A stretch of 64,000 nt of DNA, taken from positions 10,262,501 through 10,326,500 of the forward strand of contig NZ_JAQNDO010000001.1 in the NCBI RefSeq assembly GCF_028369105.1. Reading direction: 5' to 3'. Numbering within the stretch: the first letter of the stretch is position 1; the number at the start of each line of letters is the position of its first letter. The position numbers were made by a program, and so were the translations under genes. The notes under the pieces were generated by a model that saw only the letters and a list, made by a program, of their open reading frames with translations, was not told the DNA's origin and searched no databases. The stretch is from Polyangium mundeleinium (lineage in GTDB: Bacteria; Myxococcota_A; Polyangia; Polyangiales; Polyangiaceae). Positions 51,704 through 59,550 of the stretch are shown one piece after another.

Positions 51704-53164
51704 ATGAAGGTCCAAAGCGTCGCCCTCCTGAGCGCCCTCGGCATGCTGGTGTCGGGTTCGTCCGTGTACCTCCTCGCCCCCGCCACCTCGGGCGCCACGA
51801 CGCTCGGCGCGGCCCCGGAGGCGCGGGTGGGCGACGTGGCGCCAGAGACGGCGGCCCAGGACGTCGCCGCGACCTTCAGCACGGGCACGACGCTGCGGAT
51901 GGAGGGCCGGCTCGGGCACGGGCGGCTCGAAAAAGGCGGGACGCGGACGACGTACGTGATGGTCGAGGTCCACGCCGACGGGGCCGAGGACGGCAGGCGC
52001 GTCGCCGAGAACCACCTGGCGATCGTGATCGATCGCTCCGGCTCGATGAAAGGCGACCGGCTCCCGCGGGCGCTCGCGGCGGCGAACGCGGCCGTCGATC
52101 GCCTCGAAGACGGCGATCGGGTCAGCGTGATCTCCTTCGACACGCGCCCCACGACCGACGTCTCCATGACCACCGTGAACACCTCGACCCGCCAGGTGAT
52201 CCGGTCCGCGATCCAGAACATCTCCCTCGGCGGCGACACGTGCATCTCGTGCGGGATCCAGGCCGGCGTCGACGAACTCCGCCGGAGCGAAGGCACGGCC
52301 GATCGGATGATCGTGCTCAGCGACGGCGACGCGACGGCCGGCGTGCGCGACGTCCCGGGCTTCGAGTCCATCGCCCGGTCGGCCCGAGACGCCGGGATCG
52401 GCGTGAGCACGATCGGCGTGGGCACGTCCTACAACCAGAAGATCATGGGCGCGATCGCGCTGCACTCGGGCGGGCGCCACCATTTCATCGAAGACGCCGC
52501 CTCGCTCGAACGTGTCTTCCTCGCCGAGGCCGACAAGCTGCGCAACACGGTCGCCGTCTCGGCCGCCGTGACCGTCGATCTCGCCGAAGGCGTCACGCTG
52601 GCGCGCGTCTTCGATCGCTCGTTCAGCCGCAACGGGCAACGCCTCACGGTCCCGCTCGGCAACTTCTCCGCGAGCGACACGAAGACGTTGCTGCTCGAAC
52701 TTCGGGTCCCCGCCGACGCGGAAGGGATCACGCCCGTGGCCGACGTGCGCCTCCGGTTCGACGATCGGAAGACAGGCGGGGAAGGCTCGTGCAACGGCAA
52801 GCTCGACGTGCGCATCGGCGCGGACGGGGAGGCGGGATCGGAGCTCGATCCGATCATCGCGACGCGCATCGAGCGGACGCGAACGGCCGACACGCTCGAC
52901 GCCGTGAACGAGCTCCTGGAGCAAGGCCGCACCGAGGAGGCGGAGGCCAAGCTCGCGGCGCAGGAGAAGACGCTGCGCGAGGTGACCGAACGGGCGAGGG
53001 CCGCGGGGGGCGGGACCAAAGGCGAGGTGCTCGCCCAGGATCTGGAGGAGCAGACGAGCACGATCTCCGGCGCGAAGAAGGACGTGGCCGCGAAGCCGAA
53101 AGGGATCGACAAGGCCCGCGCGCAGCGGAAGTACGTGGAAGCGGCGAATCCGTACCGGGAGTGA
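51704..53164 (+). CDS. VWA-domain protein, exported
   Basis: 486 residues. One N-terminal hydrophobic segment (VALLSALGMLVSGSSVYLLA) acts as a signal anchor. The von Willebrand A domain has the MIDAS motif DRSGSM (in LAIVIDRSGSMKGDRL), then GGDTCISCGIQAGVDEL, VLSDGDATAG and VGTSYNQKIMGAIA. A beta-sandwich follows, and the C-terminal part is helical and charged (EAEAKLAAQEKTLREVTERARA). Metal-dependent protein binding is the usual role. Similar Gly-rich MIDAS proteins occur next to Vit/VWA inter-alpha-inhibitor-like genes. It converges with the M24 peptidase gene. Confidence 0.9.
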   Translation: MKVQSVALLSALGMLVSGSSVYLLAPATSGATTLGAAPEARVGDVAPETAAQDVAATFSTGTTLRMEGRLGHGRLEKGGTRTTYVMVEVHADGAEDGRRVAENHLAIVIDRSGSMKGDRLPRALAAANAAVDRLEDGDRVSVISFDTRPTTDVSMTTVNTSTRQVIRSAIQNISLGGDTCISCGIQAGVDELRRSEGTADRMIVLSDGDATAGVRDVPGFESIARSARDAGIGVSTIGVGTSYNQKIMGAIALHSGGRHHFIEDAASLERVFLAEADKLRNTVAVSAAVTVDLAEGVTLARVFDRSFSRNGQRLTVPLGNFSASDTKTLLLELRVPADAEGITPVADVRLRFDDRKTGGEGSCNGKLDVRIGADGEAGSELDPIIATRIERTRTADTLDAVNELLEQGRTEEAEAKLAAQEKTLREVTERARAAGGGTKGEVLAQDLEEQTSTISGAKKDVAAKPKGIDKARAQRKYVEAANPYRE

Positions 53165-53176
53165 GGCGGTTTCCGG

Positions 53177-54574
53177 TCAGCCGCGCATCGCGGCTTCGAC
53201 CTCGGACGCGTCCTTCGGGACGAGCGCGGTGAGCACCTCGGGATCGCCGCTCGTGCAGAGCACATCGTCCTCGATGCGGATGCCGCGCACGTCGGCGTAG
53301 CGCGCGAGCACGTCGCGGCGGAGATCGTCGCCGACCGCGCCGACGTACCGCGCGTCGCCGAGGATCGCGGGGACCTGGTAAAACCCGGGCTCGATGGTCA
53401 CGGCCATGCCGGGCGCGAGGTCCCGATCGAGCCGGAGATAGCAGTCGCCGAACGCCTTCGAGCGCACGCGGCCCGGCGCGTAGCCAGCGCGATCGCCGAG
53501 GTCTTCCATGTCGTGCACGTCGAGCCCGAGCAGGTGCCCGATGCCGTGCGGGAAGAAGATCGCCGCCGCGCCGCGCTCGAGCAGGCCGCTCGGATCGCCG
53601 CGGAAGATCCCGAGGTGGCAGAGGCCTTCGACGACGACGCGCTTCGCCGTCTCGTGCACCTCGCGGTACCGGACGCCGGGACGAACCTTGGCCACGGCGG
53701 CGCGCTGGGCGGCGAGCACGACGTCGTAGATCGCGCGCTGCGTGGGGGAAAACGTGCCCGAGACGGGCCAGGTCCGCGTGATGTCGCCGGCGAACCCCTC
53801 GGGCGTCTCGCCACCCACGTCGGCGAGCAAGAGGTCGCCCGCGGCGAGCGCGCCGTGGTGGTGCTCGTTGTGCAGCACCTCCCCGTGGACCGTGACGATC
53901 GGGCCGTAGGCGTCCTCGAAGCCCTCGCGCCGCAACGAGCCGATCATCACGCCTGCGACCTCCGCCTCCGTGCCCCCCGGCCGCGTCGCGCGCATGCCCG
54001 CGAGGTGCGCCCGCGCGCTCGCCTGGCCCGCGGCGCGGAGCTGCGTGATCGCGGCCTCGTCGTGGCGCAGGCGCAGCTCGATCATCGCCTCGGCGAGCGC
54101 TTCATCCGGGCTGCCCGCTTCGAGTTTGTCCCCGCCCGAGGCCGTGATCACGCGGCCGAGCCGGGCCGAGAGCCACGCGGCGCTCCGCGCGTCCTCGGTC
54201 GGCAGCGTCGCCACGGGCGCGCCGAGATCCCGCAGGGCCGCATCCAGGTCGGCGAGCGCGCGGACCTCGTCCACGGCGAGCGCCCTGCGCAGCTCCTCGA
54301 ACGACGGCCGTGGCCCGTGCCAGAGCGCGTCGCCTTCGGCTTCCGGCTCCGCGAACAGGATCTGCCGGTCCCGCGTCACGAGCAGGGCCGCGCCCGCGAT
54401 GTGCTCGCCGACGAGGTACAGGAAGTGGCTCTTGGCGCGGAACGGGTACGTGTTCGCGCGGTACTGGCGCGCGGGGGGCAGGCCGGCCGCGAGCAGCGCC
54501 GGGTTCGGCGAGCGCTCGGCGAGGGCGCGACGGCGGGCGACGAAGACGGAGGACGGGGTGCGCGGGGAGAGCAT
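53177..54574 (-). CDS. Xaa-Pro aminopeptidase (M24B)
   Basis: 465-residue pita-bread metallopeptidase that removes an N-terminal residue before proline. Two-metal ligands: D in LLADVGG, D in GDITRTWPV, H in FPHGIGHLLGLDVHD, E in VTIEPGFY and E in IRIEDDVL. All five are present. The N-terminal domain (residues ~1-175) starts VFVARRRALAERSPNPALLAAG and includes FLYLVG, both typical of PepP. Likely cytoplasmic. It converges on the VWA gene with a 12-bp gap and is divergent from the small lipoprotein gene. Confidence 0.94.
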   Translation of the reverse strand: MLSPRTPSSVFVARRRALAERSPNPALLAAGLPPARQYRANTYPFRAKSHFLYLVGEHIAGAALLVTRDRQILFAEPEAEGDALWHGPRPSFEELRRALAVDEVRALADLDAALRDLGAPVATLPTEDARSAAWLSARLGRVITASGGDKLEAGSPDEALAEAMIELRLRHDEAAITQLRAAGQASARAHLAGMRATRPGGTEAEVAGVMIGSLRREGFEDAYGPIVTVHGEVLHNEHHHGALAAGDLLLADVGGETPEGFAGDITRTWPVSGTFSPTQRAIYDVVLAAQRAAVAKVRPGVRYREVHETAKRVVVEGLCHLGIFRGDPSGLLERGAAAIFFPHGIGHLLGLDVHDMEDLGDRAGYAPGRVRSKAFGDCYLRLDRDLAPGMAVTIEPGFYQVPAILGDARYVGAVGDDLRRDVLARYADVRGIRIEDDVLCTSGDPEVLTALVPKDASEVEAAMRG

Positions 54575-54636
54575 GGATCCGAGTATAGCCTCGCCTTGAA
54601 GCGGCTAGGGAAAACGGCTAGACACGCGCCGCCCAC

Positions 54637-55077
54637 ATGAAAATCCTGGCTTCCCTGACGCTCACGCTTATCGCTTCGGCCCTCGCCCTCGGCTGTGCCT
54701 CGACGCAGCCCCCGACGGACGGCGCGGCCACCACCACGGCCCCCACCGCCACGATCCCCACGGAGCCGGCGCCCACGGCCGAGCCCGCCCAGACGGACAA
54801 GCCGACGGGCGCGGAGGCGCCCCCGCCCGAGGAAAAACCCGCGGGCCGGCTCGCGTTCCAGGCGTGCTCGGAGGAGTCGCGCAAGGCGGCGGGGTGTACC
54901 AAGGAGCTGCAGCCCGTCTGCGGCGAGATGGACAACGGCATTCGCTGCATCAAGGCGCCTTGCCCCTCCACCACGCCGCGCACCTTCTCGAACGCGTGCA
55001 TGGCGTGCGTCGAGCCGAAGGTGAAGGGCTACTGGCCCATGTCCTGCGAGGACATGAACAAGCCCACGGCGCCGTGA
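54637..55077 (+). CDS. Small lipoprotein with Kazal-like Cys module
   Basis: 146 residues. Lipobox ALALGC (Cys about 20), then a Thr/Pro/Glu-rich stalk to ~70, then a compact domain with seven cysteines. The pattern CTKELQPVCGEMDNGIRC...FSNACMACVEPKVKGYW resembles a Kazal inhibitor (PVCG ... N-x-C-x-A-C). It could be a surface-bound protease inhibitor. It begins a row of four small same-strand Cys-rich or lipoprotein genes with short gaps. Confidence 0.8.
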   Translation: MKILASLTLTLIASALALGCASTQPPTDGAATTTAPTATIPTEPAPTAEPAQTDKPTGAEAPPPEEKPAGRLAFQACSEESRKAAGCTKELQPVCGEMDNGIRCIKAPCPSTTPRTFSNACMACVEPKVKGYWPMSCEDMNKPTAP

Positions 55078-55103
55078 ACCAAGGCAGAAGCGGAGGGGTC
55101 ATC

Positions 55104-55715
55104 ATGCGTGAAACACGGGGACTCGGGTCCTTCCGAAGCGTTCTCTCGGCGACATTCGCCGGGCTCGTCGCGACGCTCGCCTCGCTCGGTGGCGGCTGCC
55201 AGAGCGAAACGGCGTCGTATTGCGAGACGCGCTGCGATTGTCAGGGATGCAGCCAGCGCGAGACCGAAGATTGCACCGACGACGTGGAGGACGCCGAGCG
55301 CCTCGCGGAGCACGATGGCTGCGCGAACGAGTATTCGGCGTACCTCACGTGTTACGTCGATGAAGGGAGCTGCGAGAACGGCGCCTTCGTCACGTCGAGC
55401 TGCGCGGCCGCGGTCGACGCGCTCCGGGCTTGTTCGCAGCGGTCGTCGACGTTCATCAAGACGCCCTGCCAGGAAGAGCGCGCGAAGCGCGAGTCCTGCG
55501 GGCTCAGCGGCGGTGGCTCCTCGACGTGCACGGGCGGGGACGAGTGCGCGGCGTATTGCGGCCTCTCGGCGAGCTGCGACGATCTCTCGAACCCGCAGCC
55601 GAATTCACCTTACGTCAATTGCGTGATCGCCTGCTCGGGCTCGGGATCGAGCGGCGGCGGCTCGGGCGCCGGCGGCTCGGGATCGGGCGCCGGCGCCGGC
55701 GCCGGTAGTCCGTGA
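55104..55715 (+). CDS. Cys-rich secreted protein, paralog of next gene
   Basis: 203 residues with an N-terminal signal (ATFAGLVATLASLGGGC) and about 16 cysteines. The core pattern CxxxCDCQGCSQRETEDC...CANEYSAYLTCYVDEGSC is repeated in the next gene. The C-terminus is a Gly/Ser tail (SGSGSSGGGSGAGG). GGAGGGG lies 7 nt before the ATG. Likely a disulfide-stabilised surface protein. Function unknown. Confidence 0.8.
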   Translation: MRETRGLGSFRSVLSATFAGLVATLASLGGGCQSETASYCETRCDCQGCSQRETEDCTDDVEDAERLAEHDGCANEYSAYLTCYVDEGSCENGAFVTSSCAAAVDALRACSQRSSTFIKTPCQEERAKRESCGLSGGGSSTCTGGDECAAYCGLSASCDDLSNPQPNSPYVNCVIACSGSGSSGGGSGAGGSGSGAGAGAGSP

Positions 55716-55732
55716 GGGGGAGGAAGATTTCG

Positions 55733-56281
55733 ATGAAAACGAAGAATCGGCAGGGGGTTCAACGTCGTCCCTCCCCGCTCGCGAGGCTCGGCGCGTGGCT
55801 CGCCCTCGGCGTGGGGTTTGCGTCGTTCGCCGGATCGGCGGGCGGTTGCGGCCCCGGGGCCTCGGACATCTGCGAGCTCAAGTGCGCGTGCCAGGGGTGC
55901 ACCGAGGCGGAGCGCGACGATTGCATCAGCGACATCGAGAGCACGGTGACGCTGGCGGAGAGCAAGGGCTGCTCCGACAAATACGACGCGTGGCTCGTCT
56001 GCGTCGAGAGCGAGGCCGAGTGCCGCGACGGCGAGACGTTCGCGTTCGACGGCTGCGACATCGAAGAGGACGCGCTCGCGGAGTGCGGCGGCGGCAACCA
56101 GTGCACCGCGGCGGCGAAGAAGCTCTGCAGCGAATGCAACTTCGTCTGCTCGGACCCGGACCCGGACAAATGCACGGGTCAATTTGCGTGTGAATCGGCG
56201 TGTATCGTGAACGCGACGTGCGCGGAGATCGCGAGCCCCACCCCGGGCGGCACGTTCGATACCTGCATGAAGGGGTGCTGA
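55733..56281 (+). CDS. Cys-rich secreted protein, paralog of previous gene
   Basis: 182 residues. The Cys pattern CELKCACQGCTEAERDDC...CSDKYDAWLVCVESEAEC is the same as in the preceding protein. The rest (FVCSDPDPDKCTGQFAC, CIVNATCAEIA) holds further pairs. A signal segment precedes the mature part (ALGVGFASFAGSAGGC). A GTG at 55712 is an alternative start with seven more residues; the ATG with GGAGGA upstream is preferred. Together they are an old tandem duplication. Confidence 0.8.
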   Translation: MKTKNRQGVQRRPSPLARLGAWLALGVGFASFAGSAGGCGPGASDICELKCACQGCTEAERDDCISDIESTVTLAESKGCSDKYDAWLVCVESEAECRDGETFAFDGCDIEEDALAECGGGNQCTAAAKKLCSECNFVCSDPDPDKCTGQFACESACIVNATCAEIASPTPGGTFDTCMKGC

Positions 56282-56302
56282 AGCACGAGGGGACGACTCG
56301 CC

Positions 56303-56560
56303 ATGGGATTGCTTTCGTTCCCTGCCCGCCTCGCCTGCATCGTCCTCTCGACCGGGTTGGTCTCCCTCGGCTGCGGCGGCAAGGTCGTCATCGACCGCGA
56401 GCCGTCGGCCGCGGGCACGTCGGGCAGCGTCGAGACGGGCGACCTCGAGGAGATCCGCCTGAGCGAGGATCTCGAGCACCTCACGTTCGCCTTTTTCCCG
56501 TCGTGGAGCGCGAAAAAGGTGGAGCCCGTCCGGTACGACCTGCGCTGCGTGGCGGAGTGA
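56303..56560 (+). CDS. Small lipoprotein
   Basis: 85 residues. Lipobox SLGC (Cys about 24), then KVVIDREPSAAG and an acidic, aromatic tail ending VRYDLRCVAE. The last 33 bases recur almost unchanged (31/33) at 57814-57846, beyond the PEGA gene, as a decayed copy. It is the last of the four small envelope genes from 54637 and converges on the PEGA gene with a 28-bp gap. Confidence 0.7.
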   Translation: MGLLSFPARLACIVLSTGLVSLGCGGKVVIDREPSAAGTSGSVETGDLEEIRLSEDLEHLTFAFFPSWSAKKVEPVRYDLRCVAE

Positions 56561-56588
56561 AGCCCCTCGGCTCGACGCCACGGAGCCG

Positions 56589-57644
56589 TCACGGCATCGT
56601 GCCGGAGAGCTGCACGCCGCCCTCGCCCTTTGCGAACTGCGGCGTGATGATGACGTTCGGAGGGGGCGGCTCGGGACGGTTGGCCATCCCGATGATGAGG
56701 CCCGTCACTCCAAGTCCGAGGAGCATTCCTCCAGCGGCAGCGACCCCCGTCCATGTCGCTGCGCTCGACTTCGACTCCGCGTTGTTCACGAAGACGAGAC
56801 CCGTTGCGAGCCCCGCGACCCCCAAGCCCATGCCGACGCCACTGGCGACCATGAGGCCCTTGGGCCACGTCGGCGGATCGTCCTTCGACGTCCTCGATAT
56901 GTTTGCGTGGATCGAGACGTTCATGGGCGCAGCCGGGAACGCGACATATTGACTGTGGATCCGCTGCTGCATCGCGATCCGTAGTTCCTTTCGTTCCCCG
57001 GCCTTGATGTCGACATGCGTCTCGTTCATCCAGTACCCGGAAGCGTTCGCTTTGATCTCGTGGCCTCCGGGCTCGACGTAGAACTCGTCGTGGTAGGGCC
57101 AATCCATCACCAGCTCCCCGTCCACCGTGATGCGAGCGCCGGGGATGTTGACCCGAAGCGCGATCGTCCCGACGCGCTTCGCGCAGTAGGCCAGGACCGA
57201 CCTCACCTCTTCGACGGGATGCAGGGCGTAATCTCGCAAAGTCCAAAAAGCTATAACGGCCTGAATGTTCCGCGCACAGGGAAGCATCATACCAGCCCTC
57301 GCCTGGGCGAAGCCAAGCTCTAGCTGCGTATCCGGCAGACCTTGGTGCGCATAGGCATCCTGATACGTTTCGAGAGCCTCCTGCGTCTTACCCGCCTTTT
57401 CGAGCGCCTGCGCCTCCAGGAGGCGCTTCCTGGTCGCAGCATGGTAGAGCGTCATGAGAGCTCGGTCCGTGTTGAAATCCGTGTACGGGATCTTCATGAC
57501 CTCGGGCACCTTGATAGGCTCCGTGGGCGGGGGAGCGCTGTAAATCTTGGTCGCAGCGCCGGGGTCGTCGGGCTCATCGGCCAGAGCCGCCGAGGAGACG
57601 GAGACAGCGAGGAGAACCGTGCTTGCGAGGAGTAGGTACTTCAT
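56589..57644 (-). CDS. PEGA-domain protein with signal peptide and membrane helices
   Basis: 351 residues. Signal peptide MKYLLLASTVLLAVSVSSAALA. A TPR-like helical part (EAQALEKAGKTQEALETYQDAYAHQG) is followed by a PEGA fold (~158-225: GTIALRVNIPGARITVDGELV...GGHEIKANASGYW). Two membrane helices follow near the C-terminus (GLMVASGVGMGLGVAGLATGLVF and TWTGVAAAGGMLLGLGVTGLII). The TPR-PEGA-membrane architecture is common in myxobacterial envelope proteins next to Ser/Thr kinases. The function is unknown. Confidence 0.88.
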   Translation of the reverse strand: MKYLLLASTVLLAVSVSSAALADEPDDPGAATKIYSAPPPTEPIKVPEVMKIPYTDFNTDRALMTLYHAATRKRLLEAQALEKAGKTQEALETYQDAYAHQGLPDTQLELGFAQARAGMMLPCARNIQAVIAFWTLRDYALHPVEEVRSVLAYCAKRVGTIALRVNIPGARITVDGELVMDWPYHDEFYVEPGGHEIKANASGYWMNETHVDIKAGERKELRIAMQQRIHSQYVAFPAAPMNVSIHANISRTSKDDPPTWPKGLMVASGVGMGLGVAGLATGLVFVNNAESKSSAATWTGVAAAGGMLLGLGVTGLIIGMANRPEPPPPNVIITPQFAKGEGGVQLSGTMP

Positions 57645-58052
57645 GGCAGCGAGCCTACCCTCTGGATCATCGGCCGGTCAAGACGAACCCTCTCCGCGGA
57701 CGAACCCAGGTTTGCCCATGAACATCTAGGTTCGTCCAGGACCAACGGTCCTTCAGGTGCCGGGCTTCGACGGGTCCTCCAACCGCATGTCCAAAACCGG
57801 CGCTGCGGATCCTGTCCGGTACGACTTGCGCTGCGTGGCGGAGTAGAAGGGCGCGCAGGCGCGCGTGACGCTGCCCTCCAGCGGCAGGTGTCGGCTGCGA
57901 GCCACGCGTCGCGTGCTTTTTTGGAGGCAATTTCCTCGATACCTCCCGCGCGTGGCGCACGCGGGTTGACATCCACGGCGACACACGGGAAAAGGAACCA
58001 GCCTGGCGGCCTGAACAAGACGGCGACCGCCGAGGCACCGAGGTGTGAATTC
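57645..58052. other. Gene-free region with lipoprotein remnant
   Basis: 408 bp without a convincing gene. It contains a decayed copy of the 3' end of the small lipoprotein gene (57814-57846), a GC-rich hairpin near 57870, and from 57993 the start of the direct repeat that carries the first TerB-like gene. Confidence 0.6.
57814..57846 (+). pseudogene. Decayed 3' end of the small lipoprotein gene
   Basis: 33 bases match the last 33 bases of the gene ending at 56560 (31/33), giving the same VRYDLRCVAE ending and a stop (TAG for TGA). No start or lipobox survives upstream. It marks a past duplication that preceded the TerB-like repeat. Confidence 0.7.
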
Positions 58053-58535
58053 ATGAGTACCAATCGAGAGCGCGGGCTTTTGTGGCTGTTCAAGGACAAG
58101 GCTGGCTTCAGCGCGATTCCGTCGGACGACACTTTTGCATGTTATATGAAGGCGGTCCTCATCTGTGCCAATGGTGATGGGACGTTGGCGCCCGAGGAGA
58201 GGGACTGGGTCATCGGTCACTTTGCTGCTTTTGGCGCACCGGAAGCCTTGCTGGACGCGATGAGATCCTACAAGGCGGATGAAGACATCGAGCAGGTCAT
58301 CTCGGGGACGCCGGAGGCGAATGCTTGCCGGCGCTTTCTCGTGTACGATGCGATTCGAGCTTGCAGCGCCGATGGCGAGTTCGGCGAACGGGAGCGGGCC
58401 ATGGTGATCCGCATGGCGACGAAGCTCGGGCTCACGGAAGAGCTGGTCCGAGAGGTGGAAGCCCTCTGGCGCGAAGAAGCACGATGGCGGGAGAAGCGGC
58501 TGACGCTGGTCTATCCCGAGGGGCCGCCCCTCTAA
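57993..58535 (+). repeat. Direct repeat, copy 1 (carries TerB-like gene 1)
   Basis: The segment from 57993 is repeated from 58675 at a constant offset of 682 bp, including about 60 bp upstream of the start codon and the whole TerB-like gene. Upstream sequences beyond AGGAACC are only partly similar. Confidence 0.85.
58053..58535 (+). CDS. TerB-like protein, copy 1
   Basis: 160-residue helical protein. Two TerB-type half motifs are seen: LICANGDGTLAPEERDWVI and ACSADGEFGERERAMVI, each with a short Asp/Asn-Gly turn that may bind metal. The rest is helical (ATKLGLTEELVREVEALWRE). TerB proteins are linked to tellurite and phage/stress response. The GAGGTG is 8 nt before the ATG. The upstream in-frame region is not coding-like. 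A second copy follows at a 682-bp offset. Confidence 0.75.
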   Translation: MSTNRERGLLWLFKDKAGFSAIPSDDTFACYMKAVLICANGDGTLAPEERDWVIGHFAAFGAPEALLDAMRSYKADEDIEQVISGTPEANACRRFLVYDAIRACSADGEFGERERAMVIRMATKLGLTEELVREVEALWREEARWREKRLTLVYPEGPPL

Positions 58536-58542
58536 AGCGCCC

Positions 58543-58560
58543 GACCGCGTCCACGCGGTC
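58543..58560 (+). terminator. Possible terminator hairpin after TerB-like gene 1
   Basis: Perfect 7-bp stem GACCGCG / CGCGGTC with loop TCCA, eight bases after the stop codon. No T-run follows, so intrinsic termination is uncertain in this GC-rich organism. Confidence 0.35.
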
Positions 58561-58674
58561 CCCCCACCACGTCCACGTCCACGTCCTCGCCCACCGTCTT
58601 GGGCTGGCCTCATGCGGGGTTGAGCTCCCGCGCGTGGGCGCGGACGTGTTCACAGTCACGCGAACCACTGGATG

Positions 58675-59217
58675 AGGAACCAGCCTGGCGGCCTGAACAA
58701 GACGGCGACCGCCGAGGCACCGAGGTGTGAATTCATGACGACCAATCGAGAGCGCGGTTTTTTGTGGCTGTTCAAGGACAAGGCTGGCTTCGGCTCGATT
58801 CCATCGGACGATGCCTTTGTATGTTATGTGAAGGCGGTCCTCATCTGTGCCAATGGTGACGGCACGTTGGCGCCCGAGGAGAGGGACTGGGTCATTGGTC
58901 ACTTTGCTGCTTTGGGCGCATCGGAGACCTTGCTGGACGCGCTGAAGTCCTACAAGGCGGACGAGGACATCGAGCCGATGATCTCGGGCGATCCGGTGGC
59001 GAATGCTTGCCGGCGCTTTCTCGTGTACGATGCGATCCGAGCTTGCAGCGCCGATGGCGAGTTCGGCGAACGGGAGCGGGCCATGGTGATCCGCATGGCG
59101 ACGAAGCTCGGGCTCACGGAAGAGCTGGTCCGGCAGATGGAAGCGCACTGTCACGAAGAAGCGCGACTGCGGGAGAAGCGTCTGACGCTGGTCCATCCCG
59201 AGGGGCCGCCCCTCTAG
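58675..59217 (+). repeat. Direct repeat, copy 2 (carries TerB-like gene 2)
   Basis: Second copy of the repeat that starts at 57993. Identity is high in the 5' leader and most of the gene, with changes concentrated in the last third. A recent tandem duplication is the simplest reading. Confidence 0.85.
58735..59217 (+). CDS. TerB-like protein, copy 2
   Basis: 160 residues, a near copy of the protein at 58053, with differences mainly at GSIPSDDAFVCYVK, LLDALKSYKADEDIEPM and the C-terminal EAHCHEEARLREK. Both metal-turn motifs are kept, so the copy is likely functional. The leader including the ribosome site is shared. A 129-bp MITE-like element starts 34 bp after the stop. Confidence 0.75.
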   Translation: MTTNRERGFLWLFKDKAGFGSIPSDDAFVCYVKAVLICANGDGTLAPEERDWVIGHFAALGASETLLDALKSYKADEDIEPMISGDPVANACRRFLVYDAIRACSADGEFGERERAMVIRMATKLGLTEELVRQMEAHCHEEARLREKRLTLVHPEGPPL

Positions 59218-59254
59218 AATATCGATCGGTTCAAGAACCGCTCAATGTTCTAGA
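59213..59254 (+). terminator. Possible terminator-like nested hairpin at the end of TerB-like gene 2
   Basis: Outer arms TCTAGAA (59213-59219) and TTCTAGA (59248-59254) enclose the perfect inner hairpin CGGTTC-AA-GAACCG (59227-59240). It overlaps the stop codon region and the start of the MITE-like element. Confidence 0.4.
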
Positions 59255-59379
59255 AGCGGTCTCATAAACCGTTGGGAGCGCCCCGAAGCTAGGGAGGGCG
59301 AAGCGAGGAATCCTACGCGGATTTCGAGCGAGGCTGACCGACGGTTCGGGGCGCGAGTAGGTTGATGAGACCACTTCTA
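59251..59379. mobile_element. 129-bp MITE-like element
   Basis: The ends TAGAAGCGGTCTCATAAACC and, reversed, TAGAAGTGGTCTCATCAACC match at 18 of 20 positions. If TA is the target duplication, the element is 125 bp inside TA...TA, as for IS630 or the IS427 group of IS5. An internal perfect inverted pair GCGCCCCGAA (59278-59287) / TTCGGGGCGC (59345-59354) allows a long hairpin. There is no open frame; it would need a transposase supplied elsewhere. It sits directly after the duplicated TerB-like genes. Confidence 0.75.
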
Positions 59380-59550
59380 ACCGTGGCCGACATCACCGTT
59401 CGGTCCCAAATCGACCCCAACGCGAAAAACGGCAGTCACCTCTACCATCGACCGGCCCATGTATAGACATGGCCAAAGATCCGAAGGGCAAGCCCGGGGC
59501 AGGCTTCCTCGCCCGGCTCGTCGAGGCGCGCGCAGACCTCGAGCGCTTCC
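59380..59550. other. Region with ambiguous reading frames
   Basis: From 59469 a frame begins MAKDPKGKPGAGFLARLVEA and is open to 59825; a different frame, from 59551, has better coding character further on. A frameshift between them is possible. No promoter or ribosome site is clear. Confidence 0.35.
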
